A DNA stretch of 64,000 nucleotides. It comes from an uncultured Eubacteriales bacterium (GTDB taxonomy: Bacteria; Bacillota; Clostridia; Tissierellales; Peptoniphilaceae). The first letter of the stretch is position 1, and the number at the start of each line of letters is the position of its first letter. A model generated the notes under the pieces. The model had not been told where the DNA came from, made no database searches, and was given only the letters and a program-made list of their open reading frames with translations. Positions 51,992-61,478 of the stretch are shown here, in pieces. Location of the stretch: positions 9,314 to 73,313 of the forward strand of contig CABTXP010000003.1 in NCBI GenBank assembly GCA_902488815.1, given 5' to 3'. The position numbers were made by a program, and so were the translations under genes.

Positions 51992-52963
51992 ATGGGACTT
52001 ATTCAAAACATTAGCGAAAGATTAAAGGGCATGGATGCCAAAATAGTTTTCCCGGAAGGTGAAGACAAGAGAATTTTACAAGCTGTTAAGACTTTAAGTG
52101 ATGAAGGAATTATTCATCCGATAGTACTTGGCAAAAGGTCTGAAGTTGAAAAGACCGCAAAGGAACTTTCAATTGACCTTTCCGCACTTGACTTTAGAGA
52201 TGTGGAAACAGACCCCATGGTTGAAGAGCTTTTAAAAGCTTTTGTCGAAAGAAGAAAAGGCAAAGTAACGGAAGAAGAAGCAAGAGAACTTTTAAAGGTT
52301 CCCAACTACTTCGGCACATTACTTGTATACAAGGGATATGCAGACGGCATGGTCTCAGGTGCGGTAGGTACTACAGGAGATACTGTTCGTCCTGCGCTTC
52401 AAATTATTAAGACTAAGGAAGGCATTTCAAATGTCAGCGGTTCCTTCTTTATGATTAGAGATGATGAAATGTACTTAATGGCAGACTGTGCCATTACAAT
52501 TGCTCCCGACGAAGACCAACTTGCACAAAGTGCCGTAGCTTCATATGAAACTGCAAGACAATTCGGCATGGATCCCAAGATTGCAATGCTTTCATTTTCA
52601 ACAAAGGGCAGCGCATCTTCTCCTGAAGTAGATAAAGTTGCAAATGCTACTAAAAAAGCAAAGGCAATGAATCCCGACATGAAAGTGGACGGAGAATTTC
52701 AATTTGACGCGGCTTTCGTACCTGCTGTAGGAGAAAAGAAAGCACCGGGTTCAGACATTGCGGGACACGCAAATGTATTTATTTTCCCATCACTTGAAGC
52801 GGGTAACATCGGATATAAAATTGCCCAAAGACTTGGCGGATTTGAAGCCGTAGGACCTATATTACAAGGCCTTGCAAAACCTGTTAACGACCTTTCCAGA
52901 GGTTGCAACACAGACGAAGTTGTTTCCCTTGCAAAAATAACTGCGGCTCAAGCAAAGTTTTAA
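51992..52963 (+). CDS. pta: Phosphate acetyltransferase (Pta)
   Basis: A 323-residue single-domain phosphotransacetylase that interconverts acetyl-CoA and acetyl phosphate for acetate formation and ATP gain. The family features are KIVFPEGEDKRIL at the start, the core GAVGTTGDTVRPALQIIKT, and the end NVFIFPSLEAGNIGYKIAQR, then GPILQGLAKPVNDLSRGC. No acetate kinase gene is adjacent. A GGAGG site precedes the ATG. Confidence 0.95.
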   Translation: MGLIQNISERLKGMDAKIVFPEGEDKRILQAVKTLSDEGIIHPIVLGKRSEVEKTAKELSIDLSALDFRDVETDPMVEELLKAFVERRKGKVTEEEARELLKVPNYFGTLLVYKGYADGMVSGAVGTTGDTVRPALQIIKTKEGISNVSGSFFMIRDDEMYLMADCAITIAPDEDQLAQSAVASYETARQFGMDPKIAMLSFSTKGSASSPEVDKVANATKKAKAMNPDMKVDGEFQFDAAFVPAVGEKKAPGSDIAGHANVFIFPSLEAGNIGYKIAQRLGGFEAVGPILQGLAKPVNDLSRGCNTDEVVSLAKITAAQAKF

Positions 52964-52964
52964 C

Positions 52965-53717
52965 ATGGAAAGAGATATTGTAATGGATGTAATACTCCTC
53001 TCCGGTGAAATTTTGGTTAAATCCGGAGCGGAGACCTTCCGAGCTGAAGACACAATGACGCGCATTGCAAAAAGCAGGGGTTATGATGATGCCAGAAGTT
53101 TTGTGACGACGACGGGATTTGTATTTGCATACGGCAAGGACTATCCGGCCAAGGTTGTAGACATAAAGGGTAGGAGTATCGACCTTTACAAAATCGACAA
53201 AGTTAATTCTATTTCCAGACACTTAGTCACAGGGGAGATGGAATTTGAAGAGGCTTATGAGGAACTGTTGGAAGTCCTTAACATGAAGCACAGATACCCT
53301 CTCTACCTTACGACTTTAATGGCGGGTATTTCTTCCGGAGCATTTATTTACATCTACCAGGGAAAGTTTATTGACATGCTGCCTGCGGCAATTGCAGGAG
53401 CACTTGGATTTTTAATTCTTTCTCTTGTAAAAAAATACACGGGAGTAAAGTTTTTCGGCGAATTTATCGCATCCCTTGTTGTGGGAATTATTGCCGTAAT
53501 ATGTGTGGCAATTAATCCCGGGTTTTCGGGAGACAAGATAATAATTTGCGCTCTCATGCCCTTGGTGCCGGGAGTTCTCCTTACCATCGGAGTCTCGGAC
53601 CTTATGGAGGGCAACTACCTTGCAGGTACGGCAAGAGTTGTGGAAGCGGTGCTTGTTGCATTTTCAATCGGATTTGCCGTTGCAGGTGCCCTTAGCTTGG
53701 GAGGTAAGTTGCTATGA
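52965..53717 (+). CDS. Threonine/serine exporter, ThrE N-terminal half (YjjP-like)
   Basis: A 250-residue protein. The soluble first half has LLSGEILVKSGAETFRAED and the TTGFVFAYG-type stretch, and the second half has four or five helices (about 115-250). It matches the DUF1212/ThrE-N family of amino-acid exporters. It starts 1 nt after the pta stop and overlaps the next gene by 4 nt; the two proteins are halves of the ThrE fold and probably form one transporter. Confidence 0.9.
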   Translation: MERDIVMDVILLSGEILVKSGAETFRAEDTMTRIAKSRGYDDARSFVTTTGFVFAYGKDYPAKVVDIKGRSIDLYKIDKVNSISRHLVTGEMEFEEAYEELLEVLNMKHRYPLYLTTLMAGISSGAFIYIYQGKFIDMLPAAIAGALGFLILSLVKKYTGVKFFGEFIASLVVGIIAVICVAINPGFSGDKIIICALMPLVPGVLLTIGVSDLMEGNYLAGTARVVEAVLVAFSIGFAVAGALSLGGKLL

Positions 53718-54151
53718 CTATAATTTTAAACATGGCATTTGCACTGTTGTGTACCTCATGCCTTTCAATAATGTTTAACACACCTCGTAAGACAATATTT
53801 ATCTCAGGCCTTATAGGCATGGTGGGTTGGACTGCATATGTAATTGCTTTTCAGGCAAACTTGGGACGAGTGGCGGCAACATTTATCGGCGCCTTTTTGG
53901 TAAATCTCTTGGCACAAATAAGTGCGAGAAAATTTAAAAAGCCTGTGCTTGTATATGTAGCATCGGGTATTATCCCCTTGGTTCCGGGAGCCGTAGCTTA
54001 TGAAAGTGTAAGAGCGGCGGCGGAAGCTAACTACATACTTGGCCTTGAACATGCCACACTTACCTTTATGCTCACGGGAGCAATAGTTATGGGCATGGCG
54101 GCATCGGCATTTGTATACAAGGGAATTAGAAAAATACTTAGACAAGGTTGA
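53714..54151 (+). CDS. Threonine/serine exporter, ThrE C-terminal half (YjjB-like)
   Basis: A 145-residue membrane protein with about four helices and the conserved sequence SGIIPLVPGAVAYESVRA. It is the DUF3815/ThrE-C half, matching the preceding gene. In actinobacteria the two halves are fused; here they are separate and adjacent, as in E. coli YjjP/YjjB. A terminator overlaps its stop codon. Confidence 0.9.
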   Translation: MTIILNMAFALLCTSCLSIMFNTPRKTIFISGLIGMVGWTAYVIAFQANLGRVAATFIGAFLVNLLAQISARKFKKPVLVYVASGIIPLVPGAVAYESVRAAAEANYILGLEHATLTFMLTGAIVMGMAASAFVYKGIRKILRQG

Positions 54152-54167
54152 GCCTTGTCTTTTTTTT
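54140..54167 (+). terminator. Terminator after the ThrE pair
   Basis: AGACAAGG (54140-54147) pairs with CCTTGTCT (54153-54160), loop TTGAG, followed by T8. It ends the pta-thrE transcript and overlaps the stop codon. Confidence 0.9.
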
Positions 54168-54236
54168 ATAAAGGCCTTTATTGCAACAATTCCTATTTAT
54201 AGTAAAATAAAGGTATTAATACAAAGGAGTATCGGA

Positions 54237-55943
54237 ATGAAATTATCTAAATTTTACATGCCCACACTTAAAGAAGACCCGCAAGATGCGGAGATAGCTT
54301 CTCACAAACTTTTAGTAAGAGGAGCCATGATCAGAAGAAGCTCTACGGGAGTATACAGCTACCTGCCCCTTGGCTATCGTGTAGTGAGAAAAATTGAAAA
54401 TATAGTCAGAGAAGAAATGGACAGATTCGGCGCACAGGAAATCATCATGAGTATTATGCAGCCCAAGGAAATTTGGGAAGAGTCCGGCAGGTGGGCGGTA
54501 TTCGGCCCTGAAATGTTTAAGTTTAAAGACCGTAACGGCAAAGATTATTGCCTGGGACCAACAGCTGAAGAATACTTTACATCTCTTGTAAAGCACGAAC
54601 TTTCATCATACAAACAACTGCCTCTAAACTTATACCAAATCCAAACCAAGTTCAGAGACGAAAAGAGACCTCGCTTCGGCATCAACAGAGCGAGAGACTT
54701 TATCATGAAAGACGCCTACACCTTCGACAAGGACATGGAAGGTTTGGAAGAAGCATACATGAATATGTATAGAGCCTATGAAGCCATATTTGACAGACTT
54801 CATTTGGAATACAAAGTAGTGCGCGGCGACTCAGGTGCCATGGGCGGCAACACAAGTCACGAATTTATAGCCATAGCCGAAACGGGAGAAGGCGTTATCG
54901 TCTACTGCGACGAAACGGGATTTGCCGCAACTGACGAAAAGGCCGAAGTAATATACAAACTTCCTCCTGCAGAAGAATCAGGAGAGCTTAAAAAGGTAGA
55001 GACTCCCGATGCAAAAACCATAGAAGATTTGGCAAAATTTTTGGACGTGCCTCTTAACAAATGTATGAAGGCCGTACTTCTTAGAGCGGAAGACAAAGAC
55101 ATAACAGTCTTTATCCCGGGAGACAGAGAGCTTAACATGACAAAACTTTGCAGCTACTTAGGAATCCCCGAACACGAAATCGAAATGCAAAACGAAGAAG
55201 ACATTGCGTCCATCGGCGGAGTGGCAGGCTTCACAGGACCTGTGGGCTTAAAGGGAAGAGTAATAATAGACAAAAGACTTACGGAGATTCAAAACCTTGT
55301 GGCGGGAGCAAATGAAAAGGACTACCACCTGATGAATCTAAATTACAAGAGAGACTTCGACGGAGAAATCGCCGAAGACTTGCTTATGGTAAAAGAAGGA
55401 GACGTAGCACCCGGCACAGATGTACCTTTAAAATTTGCAAGAGGTATTGAAGTTGGAAATATCTTCCAATTAGGCACCAAGTATTCCAAGAGTATGAATG
55501 CCACATTCTTAGATGAAAACGGCAAGGAACAATACTTTTACATGGGATCCTACGGCGTGGGAGTGACAAGAAGTGTGGCGGCGGTTGTAGAACAATACCA
55601 CGACGACGACGGCATTATTTGGCCTATGAACGTGGCGCCCTACCAAGTCATCATCACTTGCGTAAACCCAACAAAAGAAGAACAATATAACCTTGGCGAA
55701 AAGCTTTACAATGAATTTTTAAAGAAGAGAGTGGAAGTAATCTTTGACGACAGAGACGAAAGGGTCGGCGTTAAGTTTAAAGACAGAGACTTAATCGGCA
55801 TCCCAATTCGCATCACCGTCGGCAAAAAGGCGGGAGAAAATATTGTAGAGTATTCACGTAGACACATAAAAGAAAACACGGACCTTACAGCTGAAGAAGC
55901 GGTTGAAAGAGCCGTAAGAGAAATAGAAGAAGAATTAAACTAA
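54237..55943 (+). CDS. proS: Prolyl-tRNA synthetase, bacterial type
   Basis: A 568-residue class II synthetase attaching proline to tRNA-Pro. Class motifs include YLPLGYRVVRKIE, motif 2 TKFRDEKRPRFGINRARDFIMKD and motif 3 GSYGVGVTRSVAA. The insertion between them (about 225-380) contains the YbaK-like editing domain with GVAGFTGPVGL. The C-terminal anticodon domain is intact. An upstream in-frame ATG lies inside the previous gene; the ATG at 54237 follows AAAGGAG and gives the normal start MKLSKFYMPTLKED. Confidence 0.96.
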   Translation: MKLSKFYMPTLKEDPQDAEIASHKLLVRGAMIRRSSTGVYSYLPLGYRVVRKIENIVREEMDRFGAQEIIMSIMQPKEIWEESGRWAVFGPEMFKFKDRNGKDYCLGPTAEEYFTSLVKHELSSYKQLPLNLYQIQTKFRDEKRPRFGINRARDFIMKDAYTFDKDMEGLEEAYMNMYRAYEAIFDRLHLEYKVVRGDSGAMGGNTSHEFIAIAETGEGVIVYCDETGFAATDEKAEVIYKLPPAEESGELKKVETPDAKTIEDLAKFLDVPLNKCMKAVLLRAEDKDITVFIPGDRELNMTKLCSYLGIPEHEIEMQNEEDIASIGGVAGFTGPVGLKGRVIIDKRLTEIQNLVAGANEKDYHLMNLNYKRDFDGEIAEDLLMVKEGDVAPGTDVPLKFARGIEVGNIFQLGTKYSKSMNATFLDENGKEQYFYMGSYGVGVTRSVAAVVEQYHDDDGIIWPMNVAPYQVIITCVNPTKEEQYNLGEKLYNEFLKKRVEVIFDDRDERVGVKFKDRDLIGIPIRITVGKKAGENIVEYSRRHIKENTDLTAEEAVERAVREIEEELN

Positions 55944-55947
55944 AGAT

Positions 55948-55971
55948 ACGTCTCACATGAGACGTTTTTTT
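55948..55971 (+). terminator. Terminator after proS
   Basis: ACGTCTCA (55948-55955) pairs with TGAGACGT (55958-55965), two-base loop in the drawn form, followed by T7. Confidence 0.85.
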
Positions 55972-56048
55972 ATTACAAATCTGCCTGCACTTTACCCTAA
56001 TGTCTTGTATTTGTCGGGGGTTTATCATATATTAATTATGGTGATCAA

Positions 56049-57263
56049 ATGAATAAGAATATAAATGTTTACTCCGAAATAGGAGATTTAAAAAAAGTAA
56101 TACTACATAGGCCGGGAGCCGAAATCAAAAACTTCGGACCGGAACACATGGGAGATTTGCTCTTTGACGAGCTGCCATTTTTAGATGCGGCAATAGAGGA
56201 GCACAACTATTTTGCAAAAGTCCTTGAGGACAACGGCTGTGAAGTCTATTACCTTGAAGACTTGGCTGCGGAATCCATTATAAACGACGTAGTAAAGTCC
56301 GACTTTATAAAAGAATTTTTGGACCATGCCGACATACAAGTTAAGAGAGAAAAAGAATTTTTAAAAGACCTGCTCATGGAGCTTTCACCTCAGGACTTGG
56401 TCTTTAAAATGATGGAAGGCACAAAGAAAGACGAAATCCCCAAGTACACCATGACCTCACTTCACGAGATATTGGATGCGGACAACTACTTTGTGACAAA
56501 GCCCATGCCCAATCTGTACTTCACCCGTGACCCCTTTTCATTAGTGGGACACTCCGCAGGACTTTTTAACATGTGGAGTGTGACGAGAAAGAGAGAAGGC
56601 ATCTTCGGCAAGTACATCTTCAAGTATCACAAAGACTTTAAAATCGAAGATGATGAAATGCTCTACACAATGGATATGCCCGCATCAATAGAAGGCGGCG
56701 ACATTTTAACTCTCTCAAATGAAGTAATAGCCATCGGCACATCCCAAAGGACGGGCGCCATAGCCATAGAAGAATTTGCAAAGAGAGTACTTGAAAGAAC
56801 AGACTTCAAAAAAGTCCTGGTCATCTCCATCCCCAAGAAGCGTGCCTTTATGCACTTAGATACAGTCTTTACAATGGTGGATAAAGACCTCTTCACCCTT
56901 CATCCGGAAGTGGAAAGAAGCTTCTCCATATACGAAATCACATTGAAAGACGGCAAGCTTCACGCAGAGGAAGAAACCGGCAGTATAGAAGAAATATTAA
57001 AAAAACACCTACACATTGACAAGGTGGATATCATCCGTCAAGGTGCAGGCGGTTTGTTAGATGCCTCAAGAGAACAGTGGTCAGACGGCTACAACACCCT
57101 TGCCGTAAAGCCTCGTGAGGCAATAGTCTACGACAGAAACGTTGTAACCAATCACATATTGGAATCCTACGGCGTAAAACTTCACGTAATCAAATCGGGA
57201 GAACTTTCTCGCGGCAGAGGCGGCCCCAGATGTATGTCCATGCCCGTCTATCGTGAAGGTTAA
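56049..57263 (+). CDS. arcA: Arginine deiminase
   Basis: A 404-residue guanidino-group hydrolase converting arginine to citrulline and ammonia, first step of the arginine deiminase ATP-yielding pathway. It has NLYFTRDPFSLV, SIEGGDIL, MHLDTVFTMV and the catalytic Cys395 in GPRCMSMPVYR. It is complete and normal in length. No ornithine transcarbamylase, carbamate kinase or antiporter gene lies beside it, so the pathway genes are scattered or the enzyme serves mainly acid tolerance. Confidence 0.96.
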   Translation: MNKNINVYSEIGDLKKVILHRPGAEIKNFGPEHMGDLLFDELPFLDAAIEEHNYFAKVLEDNGCEVYYLEDLAAESIINDVVKSDFIKEFLDHADIQVKREKEFLKDLLMELSPQDLVFKMMEGTKKDEIPKYTMTSLHEILDADNYFVTKPMPNLYFTRDPFSLVGHSAGLFNMWSVTRKREGIFGKYIFKYHKDFKIEDDEMLYTMDMPASIEGGDILTLSNEVIAIGTSQRTGAIAIEEFAKRVLERTDFKKVLVISIPKKRAFMHLDTVFTMVDKDLFTLHPEVERSFSIYEITLKDGKLHAEEETGSIEEILKKHLHIDKVDIIRQGAGGLLDASREQWSDGYNTLAVKPREAIVYDRNVVTNHILESYGVKLHVIKSGELSRGRGGPRCMSMPVYREG

Positions 57264-58063
57264 AAACTTAAATATTTAATTAAAAAGTCTGTCTTTATCT
57301 TAGGACCGACGTGCATTCTGGGAATGTTTAAAGGATCCATGTCCTTTATCTTTCCCGGAATTTTTTTTGCTCCGACAAAGCCGATTTCAATCCCGGCTTC
57401 CTTTACAGCCTCAAGGACCTTGTCGTTGGTCATGCTGCCGGGATAAGCCAAGGCAAAGGGAAAGGCGGAAGTGTGTTCGTAAATTACGGAGTTGTTCCAC
57501 ACCAAGTCGTTTACAATTTTTGTCTTGTATTCCTCGTCACTCTCACCCTCAAGAGGCGCCGAGAGAAAGGTCTTGCCCTCAAACTTGCCACCCATAAAAA
57601 GGTCGTGGAGATTGTAAGTGTGAGACTGAAAATCGAAACAGCCGCTCTTTTTCATCTCCTTAATATTGTCCCAAGTGAGATACCCCGGTAGGTCAACCTT
57701 TGAACCGATGACAAAAACCGTGGCTTTAGCATCGTATTTTTTCAAAATCGGCAGCACAACGGAGTAGTTGTCAACGTATCCGTCGTCAAAAGTAATGAGA
57801 ACCGACTTTTTTTCTATTTCACCCGACGTAACGGCATCACGCACATCGTTAATAGAGAGAAACTTAAAGCCCTCGTCCTTTAATCCTTTAATAATCTCTT
57901 CAAACTTATCAGGATCTATACAGTACTCGTTAAAGTCCTCACGTGCCTCCACGCTGTGGAAAGTAAGGACCTTTAAAGTGTCCTTCATTCTGTATTTAAA
58001 ACCTATAAAACATAAAATCAGTGCCAAGACCAAGAAAGGCACAATATACTTTAATTTTTTCAA
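57260..58063 (-). CDS. NodB-type polysaccharide deacetylase, membrane-anchored (second copy)
   Basis: A 267-residue protein from the TTG at 58061-58063, which has GGTGAT five bases before it and gives the typical signal anchor KKLKYIVPFLVLALILCFIG. The longer in-frame extension (to 58243) has no good ribosome site. NodB motifs are TFHSVE, ITFDDGYVDNY, FQSHTYNLH and AYPGS. It has the same layout as 17021-17971 and is a distant paralogue. The stop overlaps the arcA stop by 4 nt, tail to tail. Confidence 0.86.
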   Translation of the reverse strand: MKKLKYIVPFLVLALILCFIGFKYRMKDTLKVLTFHSVEAREDFNEYCIDPDKFEEIIKGLKDEGFKFLSINDVRDAVTSGEIEKKSVLITFDDGYVDNYSVVLPILKKYDAKATVFVIGSKVDLPGYLTWDNIKEMKKSGCFDFQSHTYNLHDLFMGGKFEGKTFLSAPLEGESDEEYKTKIVNDLVWNNSVIYEHTSAFPFALAYPGSMTNDKVLEAVKEAGIEIGFVGAKKIPGKIKDMDPLNIPRMHVGPKIKTDFLIKYLSF

Positions 58064-58243
58064 AATATCACCGAAATAATAGTACCACATACATTGATTA
58101 AAAACATTATCGATACAAATTAAAGTAAAAGAGGCGGCGATAAAGTGTGGCGATTTTTTTAAATAAAATATAAAATGTTGTAAAGACAACATACATACAA
58201 TCAATTGAGAAGTATAATCAAAATATAGAGAAAGGAGAGACAT

Positions 58244-59746
58244 ATGGCAAAGAAATTAGATTTAAATAAAACAGTATACGAACTTGCAAAGGAATATCCT
58301 GAGCTGATAGACATAATGGTGGAGTTGGGCTTTACGGAAATTGCGAAAAAACCTGTCCTCAACTCGATAGGAAAAATGATGACTATCCCCAAGGGAGCGA
58401 AGATGAAAGACATTCCCATGGGAGATATAGTAGCGGCTCTTATGAGAAATGGCTTTGAACTTACGGGGGAAATGCCCGACATGGAAATTATCGGGGAAAA
58501 CTCCGGCGAAACAAAAACTTCAACCGCAACAAACAGAGTGGAACAACTTAAATCCTATTTAAAGAGAATAGGCGAAGGAGAAAGCTTGGACAGTGTCAAG
58601 GCGGACTTTGTCCGTGAGTTTGAAAAAGTTGAAGCCTCTGAAATAATGGAAGCGGAGCAACAGCTTTTGAAAGAAGGGGCACCATTAAGTGAAGTGCAAC
58701 GTCTGTGCGACATACACTCGGCACTTTTCCACGGAGCGACGACGGAAGAAAAAATTGCAAATGCGGAAAAAGAAGTCGCGGCATCAATAGAAAGACGTAA
58801 AGAGGAAGAAGTAACAAACCAAGATGACCCCACAGGCAAAAAAGCCCGCGCAGCTGCACTTGCAAACATTAAAGGTCATCCCCTTTACACATTGACAAGA
58901 GAAAACAATGCACTTAAAGACCTCATCACAAAATACAGAGAAGAAAAAGACGACACGATTATTACACCACTTCGTCAAATCTCAATCCACTATTCAAAGA
59001 AGGGCAACCTTATCTATCCCTTACTTGATGTAACCTACGCCATATCCGGCCCCTCAGACGTAATGTGGACGGTGGATATTGAAATAAGAGACGAAATAGG
59101 AGCCCTTGAGGGAGAAAAGACTCGTGACGAAGAGTGGCACAAGAGGCTTGAAGCCGTACTTACTCGTGCAGATGAAATGATATACAAAGAGCAAAACATA
59201 CTTTTCCCCATTTGCGCGGTAAATTTTACAAAAGAAGAATGGTACGGCATCTATGAAGACTCCAAAGACTACGACACCTGCTTCGGGATTACAAAAGAAG
59301 TATGGCAAGAAGCTGAAGAAGCCTTAAAAGATAAAAAAGTCACGGGAGGAGAAGGAGAGATTGTAATGCCGGGAGGACATCTTACGGTGGAACAGTTAAG
59401 GGCACTTCTAAACACCATCCCCGTTGAAATAACATTTGTAGACGAGGACAACATCAATCGCTACTTTAACGAAGGGCCGAAAATATTTAAACGCCCGGGA
59501 ATGGCCATAGATCGCGAAGTATTCTCATGCCATCCTCCGAAAATCGAACCAATGGTAAGACAAATGATAGACGACTTTAAAAACAATCGCCGTGACGAAG
59601 TATCAGTTTGGATGGAAAAAGGAGGACACACCTTCTTGGTAAAATACATGGCGGTTCGCGACCATAAAGGCAATTATGTCGGCACCATGGAGTTGGTACA
59701 GGACATGAACTTTGCAAAAGAACATTTTTTAGGAAGTAAAGAATAA
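58244..59746 (+). CDS. DUF438/hemerythrin-like protein with PAS domain
   Basis: A 500-residue cytoplasmic protein. A DUF1858-like N-domain covers about 5-65 (LAKEYPELIDIMVELGF). A DUF438 region lies at about 95-170. A hemerythrin-like helical bundle with HPLYTLTRENNAL, HYSKKGNLIYPLL and DEEWHKR covers about 215-350, and a PAS domain about 385-500. Such proteins are thought to sense oxygen, NO or redox via a di-iron centre; here the His/Glu ligands of the bundle are present. GGAGA precedes the ATG. Monocistronic, with its own terminator. Confidence 0.88.
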   Translation: MAKKLDLNKTVYELAKEYPELIDIMVELGFTEIAKKPVLNSIGKMMTIPKGAKMKDIPMGDIVAALMRNGFELTGEMPDMEIIGENSGETKTSTATNRVEQLKSYLKRIGEGESLDSVKADFVREFEKVEASEIMEAEQQLLKEGAPLSEVQRLCDIHSALFHGATTEEKIANAEKEVAASIERRKEEEVTNQDDPTGKKARAAALANIKGHPLYTLTRENNALKDLITKYREEKDDTIITPLRQISIHYSKKGNLIYPLLDVTYAISGPSDVMWTVDIEIRDEIGALEGEKTRDEEWHKRLEAVLTRADEMIYKEQNILFPICAVNFTKEEWYGIYEDSKDYDTCFGITKEVWQEAEEALKDKKVTGGEGEIVMPGGHLTVEQLRALLNTIPVEITFVDEDNINRYFNEGPKIFKRPGMAIDREVFSCHPPKIEPMVRQMIDDFKNNRRDEVSVWMEKGGHTFLVKYMAVRDHKGNYVGTMELVQDMNFAKEHFLGSKE

Positions 59747-59754
59747 ATACAAAG

Positions 59755-59785
59755 CTCGCTGCACATTCTGCAGTGAGTTTTTTTT
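59755..59785 (+). terminator. Terminator after the DUF438 gene
   Basis: CTCGCTGCA (59755-59763) pairs with TGCAGTGAG (59769-59777) with one G-U, loop of five, followed by T8. Confidence 0.88.
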
Positions 59786-59840
59786 ATATCCTGAAGCCTT
59801 TAACATTGAAATAAAACACTATAGATAATACAATTTACCT

Positions 59841-61169
59841 ATGAAAAGAGAATTTACAACCACAATTATAAGACAAGAATATCCCTCCACATCCTACGGA
59901 GAATGGGAGGGCAAAGAATACAAATTTAAAGGCGGCATAATAGGTCAGGAAGTCCGCGTCAAAAGAACAAGGGGCAAAAAAGGAAAGCTAATGGAGGTAC
60001 TGACACCGTCCCCCTTGGAAGGCGAATCAAAATGTCCCCACTACAGAGAGTGCGGCGGCTGCACCTACCAAACCATGTCCATAGAAACTGAAAACAAATA
60101 CAAAAAAGACTTGGTGGAGGAATTATTTAAAGCACACGGCATTACAAAGGACTTTGAATTTTTGGAAAGCCCACACCACACAGGCTATAGAAATAAAATG
60201 GAGTACACCTTCGGCGACGAATACAAGGGCTCGCCAATCGCCTTGGGCCTACACAGGAAAAACAGATTTTACGAAATAGTAAACACGGAGGAGTGTAACA
60301 TCGTCCACGAAGACTTTAATATAATAAGAAGAGAAGTAAGAAAATACTTTGAAGACCGCGGCCTCACGCACTACAACAGGAGAACACACACAGGAGATCT
60401 GCGCCACCTCATGATAAGAAGAGGCTTCCACACCGGGGAAATCATGATAAACTTAGTCACCACATGGCAAGTAGAAGTGCCGGAAGACTTTGTCGAGTAT
60501 CTCTTAGGCCTGCCCTTGGAAGGCGAAATCAAAACAGTAATCCGGACGGCAAACGACTCCTGGTCCGACGCCATAGTGCCTGAAAAAGTCACCACCCTTT
60601 ACGGCGAAGGCCACATCACGGACAAAATTTTTGACAACACATTTATCATCACACCCTTTTCCTTTTTCCAAACCAACACCGAGTCGGCGGAAAAATTATT
60701 TAAGACCGCACTGGATATGGTAGACGTAAAAGACAAGACCGTCTACGACCTGTACTGTGGCGCCGGCACCATCGGCATGTCCATCGCACATAAAGCAAAG
60801 AAAGTCGTGGGATGTGAAATAGTGGAAGAAGCCGTAGAAAGCGCAAGGAAAAATGCCGAGCTTAACAACATCACAAACATAGAGTTTCACGCCATGGATG
60901 TAGGAGAATTTTTGGAAGAAAGAGGCGCCGACATGGACCTTGTAATAGTCGACCCGCCAAGAGAAGGCCTGATGAAAAAAGCCGTGGCAAACCTTGTAAA
61001 GTACGCCCCGAAAGAAATCCTCTACATCAGTTGTAACCCGGTGACCCTTACTGAAAACATAAAAGACTTAGAAGACCAAGGCTACGAACTTAAAACCCTA
61101 AAAGCCTTAAACCAATTTTCAAGGACCACCCATGTGGAGTGCGTGTGCTTGATGTCAAGAAAGGGCTGA
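59841..61169 (+). CDS. rlmD: 23S rRNA (uracil-5-)-methyltransferase, RlmD/RumA type
   Basis: A 442-residue SAM-dependent RNA methyltransferase. The Fe-S cluster Cys pattern CPHYRECGGC (C65, C71, C74, plus a later Cys near 152) lies after a TRAM-like start. The SAM site is YDLYCGAGTIGMS, followed by VDPPREGL and the catalytic Cys in YISCNPVTL. The 3' end encodes HVECVCLMSRKG. The 3' end of this gene is a known integration site of serine-recombinase elements in Firmicutes, and foreign-looking DNA starts right after the stop here. Confidence 0.92.
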   Translation: MKREFTTTIIRQEYPSTSYGEWEGKEYKFKGGIIGQEVRVKRTRGKKGKLMEVLTPSPLEGESKCPHYRECGGCTYQTMSIETENKYKKDLVEELFKAHGITKDFEFLESPHHTGYRNKMEYTFGDEYKGSPIALGLHRKNRFYEIVNTEECNIVHEDFNIIRREVRKYFEDRGLTHYNRRTHTGDLRHLMIRRGFHTGEIMINLVTTWQVEVPEDFVEYLLGLPLEGEIKTVIRTANDSWSDAIVPEKVTTLYGEGHITDKIFDNTFIITPFSFFQTNTESAEKLFKTALDMVDVKDKTVYDLYCGAGTIGMSIAHKAKKVVGCEIVEEAVESARKNAELNNITNIEFHAMDVGEFLEERGADMDLVIVDPPREGLMKKAVANLVKYAPKEILYISCNPVTLTENIKDLEDQGYELKTLKALNQFSRTTHVECVCLMSRKG

Positions 61170-61478
61170 AGCGAGAGCCGAAAACGCCTGATATACAGCG
61201 GTTTTGTAATTTGGAGAAAATCGCAGGACGGCTCCAGGTGGCTCAAACCCTGTATGCGGAAAGAAGTCAAGGACAATTTGCTACAGGGTTGAGTAGTCGG
61301 GATAGATAAAGGCAAGGCTGTGGCTACAGAATAGATGGTAGTGGTCGGGATAGATGTCAGGCTAAAAAGAGTGAAGGCACGGGTCAACCCGTGGTGGAAA
61401 TGACTGGAATCAACGCATAGTTCGTTGTATTAGGAACTAAATTTAAGCATACTTGAGTCATGAGAGGAGGTGCCTGAT
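61170..61478. mobile_element. Left end of an integrated element next to rlmD; non-coding
   Basis: This 309-bp stretch has no ORF and higher G+C than the genes before it. It contains a 12-bp direct repeat GTCGGGATAGAT (61296-61307 and 61344-61355) and a 7-bp inverted repeat CACGGGT/ACCCGTG (61378-61393), 85 bp before the regulator start. These could be recombinase-arm or regulator-binding sites. The element's attachment core is likely in the last bases of rlmD (about 61130-61166), but the other junction lies beyond the contig end, so it cannot be defined. Confidence 0.6.

Noticed and set aside
61170..61478. Group II intron or structural RNA after rlmD
   Set aside because: No GUGYG start, domain V or reverse transcriptase was seen; the repeats are better explained as element-end binding sites.
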